DNA of 64,000 bases from Gadus chalcogrammus (GCF_026213295.1 NC_079418.1:7463341-7527340), one strand, 5' to 3'. Shown: positions 1-12,480, numbered from the stretch's first letter. Numbers and translations: made by a program. The notes: generated by a model not told the origin, from the letters alone.

Positions 1-519
1 TACAAGGTCCCTTTAGTATCTGGCCGGTCTGACGGTGCCTTTGTTAAGGTTATTTATGTGACTTCATGACTTCTGCCAAATCATTTCCCATTTCTGTTCT
101 TATCCCCAGCTCACCTAGACCCTTGCTGATTGTTTTGTGCCATGGAAACGTTAGCTTCTTGTGGTTAGCAGAATGCAGCTTAATTGGCCTTCTTAACAAC
201 ACCATCCCCTAACGCTGTAGCACATGCTAACGCCGTGCTACAGCGTTAACAGGGTTTTTGCTAATATTGATAATGATCAATTGCCCCAATATTAACCACT
301 GTTAATATTGCCCCCGCAGAGAGGGTCAGAGTCTGACTTTATGATAAAACGCAGAGGCAGTAAATATGTCGGTGGGATGTACAGACAAACAATGCAATGC
401 GATACACTCTCTCTCTGTTCTTCTCTCTCTCTTTCCTTGGCTCCCTGTCTTCCTCTCCCTCTTTCCCCCTCTCCTTGTCTCTCCCTCTCGCCTTGTCTCC
501 CTCTTTCCCCTCCCTCTCG

Positions 520-556
<37 letters not shown>
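1..556. other. Non-coding left edge with a CT-rich tract
   Basis: No gene is visible. From about 400 to 556 the sequence is an imperfect pyrimidine tract ending in pure (CT)n. Open frames over it encode only Ser/Leu or Arg/Glu runs and are not taken as genes. Confidence 0.7.
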
Positions 557-560
<4 letters not shown>

Positions 561-1470
561 CAATCAACATATTGGGAGAGTCAGCAGCATTTTAAAACAG
601 CACAAAATAGCTTAAGGCGCTATTGTTACATGAGATTAGATGCAACTTTATTAATCCCCCGTCGCAGAAATATATAGAATATTGTAAAATTACTAAATGC
701 GAAATTCCTAAATTACAAATCACAAAAATTACCAAATTCAAAAAATTACAAAATGTACAAACAACACAAAAGAGGTAAGTCTGATTTTCCTGCTCTTTCT
801 CTCGTAGCATCGTGCCGCAATTAGCCTAGCGTAGCATACACACTGGTGTTCATCATGGTAACCCATATGGTCAATAACTAACTCTGGGCATGTACCTACC
901 CCTGTCCTGGTTGATGGGAGTGTCAGCCAGAAGCGCCAGAGGATATGTTAAATTAAGGAAGTCAATTAAGGCATTAAGGAAAAAATTGTACGGTAATTCA
1001 GTCGGGCCGGCTGCTTTTAGAGATGATTTCAATATATAGAATGCAAACACAGTATTTAGCTTTATTTACCTTTAGCTTTCTGCAGAATCTTTAATATATC
1101 TCATTTTCTACAATGCATTTTTTAACTTTGGCTTTGTTTTTCAGAAGATAGAGAAACATCAATATGTCGCTGTTAGTACAGCAAGGATGTTCAAAGCACT
1201 AACAATCACTAGATTAACCCATTCCCCGCATACAACTTATTTGCCTACAGCAAATTTAGCTAGAATACATTACATTTCACAGTAAGTTCATCATCTCTTT
1301 ACATAAGGTGGCGTCTCTGCACTTCCAAACACAGTGCTTTGCTTAAACTCACTCTTTGATAGCATTTGCATTTCTCCTGCTTTGAAAAGGCGTGAAATGT
1401 TTTGACAGTCACAAAACTGGTTGGAAAAGCAGTGTGATGTACAGACAAACAATGTGAGGACATAGTACTT

Positions 1471-1530
<60 letters not shown>

Positions 1531-1889
1531 TCTCCCTCTCTCTCTCTCCTTGATGTTTGCTATGTGTACTTAAGAAGCCCAATATGCAAACCCTCAGATC
1601 AAACTTGCACACTAAGCCTATGAAGATAACATGTGTGTGTTACATGAACTAACAAGAACATCTTAATAATCATAGGTACTCGTCTGTAACATCTATAAGC
1701 AAATGTTTTACCCATGGGCAGGCACGACTTGAACACAGCATAACTGAACCATAACAAACAGCTTCGAAGTGTGTCTGAAATCAAGGGAATACAATATCTG
1801 ATTGGCTCGGGCCAGACTACAGACCTCCGAGACGCAACAAAGCATTAAACATCTAGCAATCTATCATGTATAAGAAGCGTTCTCTCTCT
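557..1889. repeat. Tandem duplication, copy A (about 1.3 kb)
   Basis: This block starts just after the first CT tract and is repeated as copy B at 1953-3455. The order of landmarks is the same in both: a block rich in short A/T words, a segment around 840-1020, a CT microsatellite (1471-1526), and a tail ending just before another CT tract. Copy A lacks about 100 bases that copy B has near 2476-2575. No coding sequence is recognised in it. Confidence 0.85.
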
Positions 1890-1952
1890 ACCTCTGCCCC
1901 CCCCCCCCCCCCCCTCTCGCTCTCTCTCTCTCTCTCTCCCTCTCTCTCTCTC

Positions 1953-3033
1953 AGCACAATCAACATATTGGGAGAGTCAGCAGCATTTTAAAACCCTGAC
2001 CGTGAATGTTTAAGTAATTCGCTCACAAAACAGCACAAAATAGATGTAGGCGCTATTAGCAAAATACATGAGATTAGATGCAACTTTATTAATCAGCCGT
2101 AGCAGAAATTTGTCAAATTACTAAATGAGAAATTCCTAAATTACAAATTACAAAAATTACCAAATTAAAAAAAATACCAAATAACAAATTTACAAAATTT
2201 ACAAACAACACAATTTACAAAAGAGGTAAGTCAGATTTTCCCGCTCTTTCTCGCGTAGCATCGTGCCGCAATTAGCCTAGCGTAGCTTACACACTGGTGT
2301 TCATCATGGTAACCCATATGGTCGATAACTAACCCTGGGCATGTACCTACCCAAGTCCTGGTTGATGGGAGTGTCAGCCAGAAGCACCAGAGGATATGTT
2401 AAATTAAGGAAGTCAATTAAGGCATTAAGTAAAATCTGTTACGGTAATTCATTCGGGCCGGCTGCTTTTGGAGATGGTTACCGAGAGGTTTTAGTGTGAT
2501 CAGTCATTCCAGTAGGGTTTTGGTGCATGCCAAGATAAATTGTCTCATGCACTACTTTAACAGTATAATAAACAATGTATAGAATGCAAACACAGTATTT
2601 ATCTTTAGCTTTTTTTAGCTTTAGCTTTCTGCAGAATCTTTAATATATCTCACTTTCTACAATGCATTTGATTACTTGGGCTTTGTTTTTCAGAAGAAAG
2701 AGAAACATCAATATATCGCTGTCGGTACAGTAAGGATGTTCATAGCACTAAATCAATCATTAGATTAACCCATTCCCGCATGCAACTTATTTGCATCCAA
2801 CAAATTTAGCTAGAATACATTACATTTCACAGTAAGTTCATCATCTCTTTACATAAGGTGGCGTCTCTCCACGTCCAAACACAGTGCTTTGCTTAAACTC
2901 ACTCTTTGATAGCATTTGCATTTTTCCTGCTTTGAAAAGGCGTGAAATGTTTTGACAGTCGCAAAACTGGTTTGAAAAGCAGTGTGCTGTACAGACAAAC
3001 AATGTGAGGACATAGTACTTGATCTCTCTCATT

Positions 3034-3105
<72 letters not shown>

Positions 3106-3451
3106 TCTCTCTCTCTCCTTGATGTTTGCTATGTGTACTTAAACTTATATGCCCAATATGCAAACCCTCAGATCAAACTTGCACACTAAGCCTATGAAGA
3201 TAACATGTGTGTGTTACATGAACTAACAAGAACATCTTAATAATTAAAGGTACTCGTCTGTAACATCTATAAGCAAATGTTTTACCCATGGGCAGGCACC
3301 ACTCGAACACAGCATAACTGAACCATAACAAACAGCTTTGAAGTGTGTCTGAAATCAAGGGAATACAATATCTGATTGGCTCGGGCCAGACTACAGACTT
3401 CCGAGACGCAACAAAGCATTAAACATCTAGCAATCTATCATGGATAAGAAG

Positions 3452-3455
<4 letters not shown>
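1953..3455. repeat. Tandem duplication, copy B (about 1.5 kb)
   Basis: Second copy of the block at 557-1889, in direct orientation, with scattered substitutions and an extra stretch near 2476-2575. The central (CT)n at 3034-3118 is longer than its counterpart. Between the copies lies an 18-base run of C (about 1898-1915) followed by CT repeats. No gene is recognised. Confidence 0.85.
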
Positions 3456-3531
<76 letters not shown>

Positions 3532-3569
3532 ATCTGATGATATGCAAAGACATTGCCAACGACTACAGA

Positions 3570-3602
<33 letters not shown>
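3454..3602. repeat. (CT)n and (GT)n microsatellites
   Basis: A long (CT)n runs from about 3454 to 3528, and a (TG)n from about 3571 to 3602. The open frames across them encode poly-Ser-Leu and poly-Cys-Val and are artefacts of the repeats. Confidence 0.95.
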
Positions 3603-3604
<2 letters not shown>

Positions 3605-3770
3605 TCTGTAATTGTGTGTTTATGTGTTTGTGATCAATACAATCACTGCCCCAGCTGAAGGGTAGTATATATTTGCCTCGATTACTCTGTTCTCTCTCCC
3701 TACAGACTCATAGGGTTGATTACGCTCCGGGCTGACCGAGGAAAACATCTGTCTTATTTTGCTTTCAGTT

Positions 3771-4085
3771 CGGTTTTACTCGGTTTTACTCACTTAGTGT
3801 GTTTGTACGTCCTGGCACTTGATGTACACACTTAATGAATGTTTGTACATCCTGGCACTTAATGTACACACTTATTGTACTTAGCATTGTGTAGCATCTT
3901 ATCCTAGCTATCTTTAGTTCCAAGCATGGTGTAGCATCTTATCATAGCTATATTTATTACACAGCATGGTGTAGCATCTTTCCTTAGCTATCTATAGTAC
4001 CTAGCATTGTGGAACATCTTATCCTAGCTATCTTTAGTACTTAGGATGGTGTAGCATCTTATCCTAGGTATCTCTTAGGTACCTA
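3771..4085. repeat. Degenerate tandem repeat of about 40 bp
   Basis: Five or so units share the core TGTAGCATCTTATCCTAGCT, separated by variable TTTAGTAC-like spacers. Two further units follow at 5297-5345, after a long insertion. The array was therefore split by the sequence at 4086-5296. Confidence 0.8.
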
Positions 4086-4834
4086 GGGGGACGCTGGGAA
4101 CGTGATTTATTTTCATTTTTTGGGGGGGATTTTAAACTTTCATGGTTTTAAATTTTTTGGTGAAAAAATAGGCTACCTGAAATAAATGGCCTATTTTAAT
4201 TTATTCGTTTCTAACCCCTCTACCGTCTCAGCTACTTTTTACTGTCTATGTGCAGTGTAACGGTGGTCAGACAGGCAGCGTGGTTCGGTCCTGCACACGC
4301 CCGGACTCCTGTAACATCAGCTATCGTCATGATCTCTATAGTAACGCTGATAAACATAACCAAACATGGCCGATAGCAAGTAAAAATTTACACATTTTAA
4401 TTTAATAGCCCGTTTTCCTCCTTCCTCTTGCAGTTGTTCAGTTACAGCTGCTATGAGCGTAGTCTCCACGAAAAAACTTTTGGATTTGAAATACAAAATA
4501 TATAGGCCTTATTAGGCCTCTGCGCGCAATCTGTTGCCTGGGCCGAAGTCACGGTGCCCGCGGTTCCCGGGCCATTCATTCATTGACAGGGCACAGCGGG
4601 AGACGCGGGAGTGCCGTGCCCGCGGTTCCCGGGCCGCTGTGCCCGCGTTGCCCAGGCCGCAGTGCCCGCGTTGCCCGGGCCACTGTCACGGTGCTCGCAG
4701 TTTGTGGGCCATTCATTCACGGGGCACGACGGGAGACGTGGCGGCCAGGAGTCGTGGGAATGCCCACGCGAAATGGTTGGAATGTTCAATCCAACCATTT
4801 CTTCCTCAACTCTTCTTTCTTGGCCTCTCTCTCT

Positions 4835-4895
<61 letters not shown>

Positions 4896-5296
4896 GCCCC
4901 CCATCCCCCCGTGTGTCACTCTGGAAGTTGAATTAGGTTTATTACAGCGATGGACAGTGCTGTTAGCCAATCAGAGGTGAGACATTTGGATGTCCTGAAT
5001 ATTCACTAATATTTATAATAATTATATTATAATATTTAATATTAATATTTATTTCGATATTTTTCAACCAAAATCGACTCAGAGGGCATTCATTGCTATT
5101 AGAGACCACCTCAAAATCAATGAAAAATGATGCAATGACACCTTTAAGCAAAATAACACGAGTGTGAGTGGGGTTGTTAGTTTAATTTTAATAAACTATT
5201 TATTACTATTATTTTATTTGGGGGCGGGGGGGGGGACGCCAGAGGATCAGGGTAAGGTCAGGGGGGCGTTTGCTCAAAAAAGGTTGAGAACCACTG
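4086..5296. mobile_element. Probable hAT-type insertion in a tandem repeat
   Basis: The 40-bp repeat array stops at about 4085 and resumes at 5297. The right end of the inserted DNA reads GGTTGAGAACCACTG, typical of fish hAT termini, which begin CAGTGGTTCTC on the other strand. The left end does not show a clean inverted copy, so the boundary or the element is damaged. Inside are a GC-rich degenerate repeat (4521-4770, CCCGCG-rich words) and a (CT)n (about 4828-4894). No transposase is visible. Confidence 0.45.
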
Positions 5297-5689
5297 GTGT
5301 AGCACCTTATCTTAGCTATCTTTAGTGCTAAGCATGGTGTAGCGCCTACTTTCATTTTGAAGACGTTTCATACGTTTCAAACATGTCTTACACGCTAGAC
5401 GATAAATCGTGGCAGATTTTTTCGCCACCAATTTCGTCGCCGGTGTCAGTTTGCGACGGAGATGAGTCAGTAAAGAATCGCTGGCAGTCTGATTTGATGA
5501 ACAATGATAATGTCGTTAATGACAGCGGTGCCTCTGTCTTAATTTCAGCGCCCCCCCCCCACCACTGCTCCCTACCCTACCTACCTCGTGGTTATGCTAC
5601 CTTAATTTGGTCGTCCCCTTGTCGCCGTGGCGATGTCGGTTCGATATTAGCCTGGTGGTCCCAACTGTCATTATGGGGAGGCATCACCG

Positions 5690-6203
5690 CGCACACACAC
5701 ACACGCACGTAGATGGAAACGCACACACACACGTAAATAAAGACACACACGTAGATGGAAACATACACACGTAGATAGACACGCATAAACGTAAATAAAG
5801 ACACACACACACGCATAGATAGACACGCACATACACACACAGTAGCGCCAAGATCGTTTATTGGCCTGTGGCATGTGCCACCGCGACCACTGACATACCA
5901 TGGCATATGCCGTTCAGAAACGGCATATGGTGTTCAGGAACAGTAACTGCCGTTCAGGAACGGTAACTGCCGTTCCCAACAATGGTATATGACACCAGCA
6001 CGCCCCGCCTCCTCCGTATAATTTCAAGACAAGTATTGCCGTAAATGTAAAGCTACATATATTTGGTCTTTATTGGCACTATATCACAACATAACGCCAT
6101 AAATAAAAGGATTTATACGTTTCTCTTGTCCGTTCTGTTGTAAGGATATGTGCGATCTTGATGCTTTTGAAAACAGCCAGACTTGCTCCGTTGACGGTAG
6201 TAA
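5690..6203. repeat. Left arm of a long inverted repeat
   Basis: This arm is the reverse complement of 8103-8790. Read inwards, it has a CA-rich outer zone with spaced GTAGAT words, a block around 5847-5910, an array of short palindromes (5915-5975), and an inner block ending near the word TGCTCCGTTGACGG. The same landmarks occur inverted and in mirror order in the right arm. About 1.9 kb of other DNA separates the arms. This may be the terminus of a large fold-back element, but no transposase is seen. Confidence 0.85.
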
Positions 6204-6377
6204 GCCTAGCCTTCCAATCGCTTCTTCTGATTGCTTGTAAGTAACCAAAGACGTCTCTTGTTTGCCTTAAATGGGGTGCGAGTTGATGGTATCCTGTAAA
6301 ACCTCTTAGTTTTGTTAGTCTTATTAAAACGGTTTGTGCAACCAACCGCACAACAAGGCATGATTGCGGCTCTTGTC

Positions 6378-7041
6378 TAGTGTTGGCTCGTTTGTTCGCG
6401 AACCGGTTTGAATGAACGAGTCTTTAGGACGAACGAACCGAACCGGTTTGTTTCTCTCCTTCGTCTCGTTCACCATTCGATTCACCGGAAACTCGACTGA
6501 ACGAACGAACGAGTTTCCGGTAGCACTAACTCCACTGAGTCTTACTGACTCAGCTGAGAACCGTGCAATGGCGTGCATTCCATGATGCGATTCACCGCTA
6601 CCGGACACTAGGCTGATTCGCGAACGACTCCTCCCAGCTCAGTCGAGTTTCTGGTAGCACTGAGTCTGACTGACTCAGCTGAGACCTTGCAATGGCATGC
6701 ATTCCATGATGTGATTCACCGCTACCGGAAACTAGGCTGATTCGGGAACGACTCCTCCCAGTTCAGTCGACTTTCCGGTGAATCGATTCACCGGAATCTC
6801 GACTGAACTAGGAGGAGTCGTTCGCGAATCGTTTGTTCGTTCAGCCTGGTTTCCGGTAGCGGTAACCAGGGAATGGACGCCATTGCACGGTTCTCAGCGG
6901 AGTCAGTCAGACTCAGTGGAGTTAGTGCTACCGGAAACTCGACTGAACGAACGAACAAACAAACAATTCGCGAACGACTCCTCTTGGCGAACTGAATCAC
7001 GCAAACTGGGTCACGGAAACGAATCATTAAATCCACCACTA
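6378..7041. mobile_element. Non-autonomous hAT element (TAGTG family), 664 bp
   Basis: The element starts TAGTGTTGG and ends CCACCACTA, so the termini are inverted. It is flanked by a perfect 8-bp direct repeat CTCTTGTC (6370-6377 and 7042-7049), the hAT hallmark. Inside, blocks of about 100-150 bp occur in both orientations, giving a highly self-complementary structure. Related copies lie at 48208-48890 (full length) and 18062-18395 (partial). Open frames across it lack any known domain. Confidence 0.92.
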
Positions 7042-7488
7042 CTCTTGTCGCTCTCGTCTCTTTCCTGCATGACATGCGCGTAGAGCGGGGAGTGACGTAG
7101 ACTGATAATCCCTCAGAGTCCTTGGTTGCTAAGCGACGTCAACGTCTTTGGCGGACGATTTCTCAGCTGATCAACACTACGAATGCTGGTAACAAATAAA
7201 TTGTATAAAGACACACCGTGTACATTTATTTGGCCATATGCTAAAGACGTGTCTAGTTCACCGTCATGCTGGCTGTGTTCAGTAAAATAAATAGCGATGT
7301 TTTAATAATTTTGATTGATTTCATACACATCAACAAGCCTCTCCCTGTGTCGTTGTGTGTGCCTGTATCCGAGGTGCGTGTGCGCGTGTGGGGGGTTCTT
7401 AATTGACAGATTTTCGAATATTATTCGAATACTTATCAGCGAATATTGAATGGTATTTTTTGCCAGAAATGCACATCCCTAGTACTTA

Positions 7489-7706
7489 CCATTTTACATT
7501 AGTGGCATGCCAGTGGAAAAACGGTAGGTGCCAGTATAAACTGGTAATTAGGCCTACCATTTTACATGAGTGGCATGCCAGTGGAAAAACAGTATAAACT
7601 GGTAATACCATTTTACATGAGTGGCATGCCAGCGGAAAAACGGTGGTTCCAGTAGGAAATGGAACTTCCGATTAACATAACTGGCTTGCCAGCGGAAAAA
7701 AGTTGG
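7489..7706. repeat. Tandem repeat of 60-75 bp, about four units
   Basis: Four imperfect units share the words GTGGCATGCCAG and GGAAAAAC, separated by variable spacers. No coding capacity is recognised. Confidence 0.8.
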
Positions 7707-8102
7707 CCTATATGCCATGATACCACTGGATCATGTCGGTATTATGACACTGGATCAGTGATGATAGGAACCTGTAGGCCTACTTACATTTTTGGGTTAA
7801 ACACCAATAAGAACAAAAGCAAAACTTAATATTTGGCCTATTGAATAGTTATGAGCTGAAGCAGTCATACAGTAGGCTATATAGTCTACGCTACTAGGAC
7901 ACCTTGATAAAATGAGTGGAAAAATGGATGACTGTCTAGCTAGCCATAGGCTACAGTGCCACCCCATGGTAGATATAGGGACCTGCCTCTGTAGTCATGT
8001 GCTGTGTTCCGATATCCATACTTCCATGAGTACACTTAAACGTTCAACGTTAAATCTCTGTTATCGATTAGTCAGACCTGTTTAGGTGGCTAGGCGAACT
8101 AC

Positions 8103-8790
8103 CGTCACCGGAGCAAGTCCGGCTGTTTTCAAAAGCATCTGCACTTTCAAAAGCACCAACAAACAGATCGCACATATCCTAACAACAGAACGGACAAGAG
8201 GAACGTATAAATCCCTTTATTTACAGCGTTATGTTGTGATATAGTGTCAATAAAGAACAAATATATATAGCTTTACATTTACGGCAATAATAAATTATAC
8301 GGAGGAGGCGGGGCGTGCTGGTGTCATATACCATTGTCCGTAACGGCAGTTACCGTTCCTGAACGGTATATACCGTTCCTGAACGGCATATGCCGTTCCA
8401 CCTGAACGGCAGTTACCGTTCCTGAACGGCATATGCCATGGTATGTCAGTGGTCGCAGTGGCACATGCCACAGGCCAATAAACGATCTCGGCATCTCTCT
8501 ACACACACGTCTATAGAGACACGCACACAAACCCACACAACAGTAGATAGAGACACTCATACACACACGTAGATAGAGATAAGCGCAAACACACACGCAC
8601 ACGTCCATCGAGCCGCGCACACATAAGTAGATAGACACGCACACACACACGTCCATAGAGAGACACACAAACACATTTGGATAGACACGCACGTCACACA
8701 CAAACACACAAAGACTATTCAAAAATGACACATGAGATAGTGACACACACACACACAAACACACTGACTCTTTCCCTCAATTTCTCTCAC
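8103..8790. repeat. Right arm of a long inverted repeat
   Basis: Inverted partner of 5690-6203. It includes an array of nested short palindromes (8338-8430) made of CCGTTCCTGAACGG and CGGCATATGCCG words, then an outer CA-rich zone. The arms are clearly homologous but diverged by indels. Confidence 0.85.
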
Positions 8791-8904
8791 TCTCTCTCCA
8801 ACATTCTGACATGCTCCACATTCCTTAAGGGTGTGTTTACAAGGTCTGTCTGTTAGCTGCACACCTGTTGCTCGATAACCATTCAGAGTGCAGATTTCCC
8901 TTTA

Positions 8905-9313
8905 CGGTGCGTTCACACCAAATTGGGCTTTGCGGGGTTTGTTTACCGGCGTTGCTATGATTACTGGTCTTGTGTGTTCCAACGGTTTAGCAGGTATCTA
9001 ATAAATCGCTGTCTAATCAATTCTTCATTCACCGCCTCTTCCGTGGTCATTACAATATTATGAATAGACTGCGTCGGGTTCTCCGACGTCTCTCCCTCTA
9101 CCACAACAAGTAAAGACATGCAATGGTGGTTGCTCGGTGGTTGGCTCGGCCATGGTTGAGAATGAATTGGCATGAAGCACAGTTGGCGGGCAAAAGATGT
9201 GGCGCGACAAATTCGCCTGAAAAAACGTGCACAGCGACAGATTATGATTTGTCCCGCGACAAAACTTGGGTGACAATGCAGCGACAAATGTGTATTTTGG
9301 TGTGAACGCAGTA
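8905..9313. mobile_element. MITE with TTA flanks, about 409 bp
   Basis: The left end begins CGGTGCGTTCACACCAAA and the right end reads TTTGGTGTGAACGC, so the ends are inverted. TTA lies on each side (8902-8904 and 9314-9316), which fits a PIF/Harbinger-type target duplication. Internal sequence has no recognised protein. The family call rests on the three-base flank and is tentative. Confidence 0.65.
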
Positions 9314-9640
9314 TTACAGAGAGAAAGACTCTTATCTTCAATAGGCAGTCGTGCATGTGCTAATAGTGCCTCTCTCTCTGCTCCCACCCTCCCTTATCCC
9401 ACACAAGTTATTGACAGGCGAGATAAATACCTTACCAATCAGGGATGGGTCCGCCCTAATTGGTCAGAAAAGTCTTATCGAAGTGTCTCATTCAGAGGCG
9501 GGCACTCTCCCAGAGAGTTCCATGTTTTAGACTTGGAGAATACAGCATTCATTTTAACCTCCAATATTTGTTCTTACACAACTTTTATGTGTGTGTTTGA
9601 GAGAGTAAGTGTGTGTACGTGTGTGTGCGTGTGTAAGTGC

Positions 9641-9641
<1 letters not shown>

Positions 9642-9702
<61 letters not shown>
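9642..9702. repeat. (CTGT)n microsatellite
   Basis: About 15 perfect tetranucleotide units, directly before the hAT relic that starts at 9709. Confidence 0.95.
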
Positions 9703-10112
9703 GTAATTCAGTGGAGGCTTTTCCATTGAGGAGAGGGAGGATGATCCTCCTTAACATTGGTGAGAATAAAAAATGTAGATTGCCCGGACTACTGTCATGG
9801 ATTAATGCCCTTAAATATGACTACTTTAATGCCTTTGAATATATAATGTTAATTTCCCTGGGAAATAGGGACATTAGCACCCCCTATGGCCTATTGACAA
9901 TGACTTCAGGGAGGTCGTTCCTCCCTCAGCCTCCATTGACTCCCATTAATTTCCCCGAAAGTACTGGCGGCCGGTGAATAACATGGGTTTCAATGGGAGA
10001 GAGGAGGAAAGTCCTCCTCTGAGTGGGTGTGACCTTAAGGGGTCTGTCTGATTCGCGCAAAAATCTATTGAGCTGCGCTATTAACCAATAAGCAGGATCC
10101 GTGGCTGGTGAG

Positions 10113-10182
10113 CAGTGTTGCAGATTGGGCAAATTTCCCACCCAATTGGGCTACTTTGAATCTGCCCAATCGGGCAACGCTG
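10113..10182. mobile_element. 70-bp hAT terminal remnant
   Basis: The segment begins CAGTGTTGC and ends GCAACGCTG. Its interior resembles the right terminus of the full-length hAT at 59706-62739. It is essentially the ends of that family without a body. No clear flanking duplication is visible. Confidence 0.6.
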
Positions 10183-10401
10183 TCGATAACAAACCCGCTC
10201 TGCATTGCCGCTCAGTCTAAGAGACGCAAAGCAAGTCAAATCATCTGAACGATAGCGAGATTCTAACATTTGCAAATAAAGTGTACAATGGAAACATTGG
10301 AAAAAGAGGACATTGTTCATGTTTTATGACACAAAGCATTTCATACATTGAGTTACAGTGCTAAGTTAGCGACCAAAGAAAATGGTAGACCACTTACCAA
10401 A

Positions 10402-10680
10402 ATCGAAATCACCAAAAGTAATGGCAACGTCAGTGTTGTGGGTGCTACATGGTTTGCTAGGTACTCATGGCTTACTAGGATCATTACTAGCAATCGACTG
10501 TATTGCCGGCCCTGTTTGCTCTTGAATAATGGCAAATATCCAACGTGGGCTGTTCATGGTTTCACTGATGTGAAAAATCTTGATAGGGCAACGAAACGCC
10601 ACGACAAGTGTCAAGATCACGTTGGTGCTGCTACACGACTTTCCTTGCTCGGCACCATGCTTATAGATCAGATTGTTTGA
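10402..10680 (+). pseudogene. hAT transposase fragment, TTF-type zinc finger
   Basis: The translation contains a Trp-rich segment, then CRPCLLL, then TWAVHGFTDV, and finally RATKRHDKCQDH. This Cys-x2-Cys ... His-x4-Cys pattern is the N-terminal DNA-binding TTF-type finger found in ZMYM/KIAA1586-like hAT transposases. The frame closes at 10678-10680, and no catalytic domain follows before the element is interrupted, so this is a relic. The homologous stretch at 42693-42903 has lost part of the finger. Confidence 0.75.
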
Positions 10681-10983
10681 AATCATGTTCTTGTTCGTTT
10701 ACTAGTTTGTTACCCTGACCGTTCTGTGTGGTATTGTGGAAAGGGTGTGGAAAGGGTGAATGTTTCAGAGCATGATGGATTTTAAAAAATCACTTTTGAT
10801 CTTGAGTCTTTTCTTAAAACAATTGTAACTGAAAATAAACATAGCTAAATAAAAACCAATAACTTCAGTCATTGAGGGCAGAAATAGGCCCAATGATAGG
10901 CCCAGATTTTTTTACTTACTTTTACAAATCAAGAGTATGCCTGATTTGACCAATGGGCTTTGCATCCTTTCCTTCTGCCTTTA

Positions 10984-12020
10984 CGGTGCGGCCACACCAA
11001 ACGCGTTACTCGTGTTGGATAACGCGAGTAACGCACCTAACCTGACGCTTGATCATTGTGGGGTGGTTACTCGGTTCAACGCTTCCAACGCGTCAACGCG
11101 CCAACGCAGCTAGATGAGTCCATGTTCATGCAAGTGAACGGAACGTTCCCTCTTCGTCATAACTATCAAACCAAACAGCCTTCACATTCACCGAGCGAAC
11201 ATTATGAAAGTAAAATGCACATTTCTCGCTAAAAATGTTTCCATAAACGCATTTAATGGCGTAACTATGTTACTATTTCCACCCAGAATAAAGATAGTTG
11301 TCGGCCGTGGCTGCGCTGGAGTCCGAGGTAGGAACCCCAAACGCTGCCGTGTTTGGGTGATGGAGCTTAGATCGGGTTAGATTAAATAATCTCTGATATA
11401 AATAACAATAATCGGTTTAAATAACTTCACATGGTGTGTCTGGTGTGTTTCCAGCATTCGTAGTGTTGATCAGCAGAGAAATAGTCCGCCAAGACATTGA
11501 GGTTGCTTAGCATCCAGAGACTCTGTCCATGCAAGTGAACGGAGCGTTCCCTCTTCGTCATAACTATCAAACCAAACATCCTTCACATTCACCGAGCGAA
11601 CATTATGAAAGTAAAATGCACATTTCTCGCTAAAAATGTTTCCATAAACGCATTTAATAGCGTAACTATGTTACTATTTCCACCCAGAATAAAGAAAAAT
11701 GTCGGCCGTATGCTTCTGTCCAAGCTCACTACTCTCTGCCAGTGACGTCGGGTCAAGCTCAACGCTGATTGGCTATCGCGGCCAAGCGTCACGCGTTGGA
11801 GCGTTGAAAGTTCAGATTTCTGAACTCCGGGCGTTGGCGCGTTGGGCGCGTTACTGCGTAATTACGTGCGTAATTATGTGCGTCTGACGCGCGTAACGCC
11901 CCTAACTTGACGCTTCATCGCATGTAACGCGTCTACGCGCCTATACCAATGGTTCCCTATGCAAAAATGCCGAATTTTGACGCCCCTAACGCTTGTAACG
12001 CGTTTGGTGTGGCCGCACCG
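10984..12020. mobile_element. TTA-flanked MITE, PIF/Harbinger-like, 1037 bp
   Basis: The terminal inverted repeats are long and near perfect, about 25 bp, beginning CGGTGCGGCCACACC. TTA flanks both sides (10981-10983 and 12021-12023). The paralogous hAT copy near 43196 has the uninterrupted site with a single TTA, which confirms the boundaries. A block of about 170 bp occurs twice in direct orientation inside (11123-11290 and 11530-11697). No transposase is encoded, so mobility would depend on a partner element. Confidence 0.88.
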
Positions 12021-12274
12021 TTACAGTCCATTTCAAAAATCATGCTGCCCACCAGCTTTCAAATGACAGTGATGCCACTGGTGGCTTTGTATCAATTGTA
12101 TTCACATCCCTCCCTACTATTTTGTAGTTCACCAAAAGACCCTGAAACAACTTGAGTCTCACATTCTTATGCCACCATACACCAACAGTGCAAGCAGGCC
12201 AATGGCAACCAAGCGTGCAGTCCTTCCTCCCTCACTTTAAAAACCTCCAGCCGCCACTGGTGTGTATGCGTGTG

Positions 12275-12412
12275 TATCTGTGTGTGTGTGCATTGTAGGG
12301 TATACTAATGTTGCGACACATGTAAATGTAACTATTTGTCAACTTTCTCTGGATTCTGGATTCCCCGTCCGTCCGTCCGTCCGTCTGTCAGTCTGTCTGT
12401 CTGTCTGTCTAT

Positions 12413-12480
<68 letters not shown>

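Larger units (their letters stand above)
9709..12259 (+). mobile_element. hAT transposon relic with TTF-type transposase fragment
   Basis: The ends are inverted: CAGTGGAGGCT on the left, AGCCGCCACTG on the right. An 8-bp flank is not convincing. Inside is a transposase fragment with a TTF-type zinc finger (10402-10680). A TTA-flanked MITE (10984-12020) and a 70-bp hAT remnant (10113-10182) have landed within it. A second, 5'-truncated copy of the same element lies at 42690-43366 and lacks the MITE. Confidence 0.75.

Noticed and set aside
406..557. Long open frames of Ser/Leu/Pro or Arg/Glu
   Set aside because: They are translations of CT/GA microsatellites; no start context, domain or frame preference.
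5383..5712. 109-codon frame beginning MSYTLDDKSWQIF
   Set aside because: The first 50 residues look non-repetitive, but no family is recognised, and the frame runs into a C-run and then CA repeats. There is not enough to call a gene.
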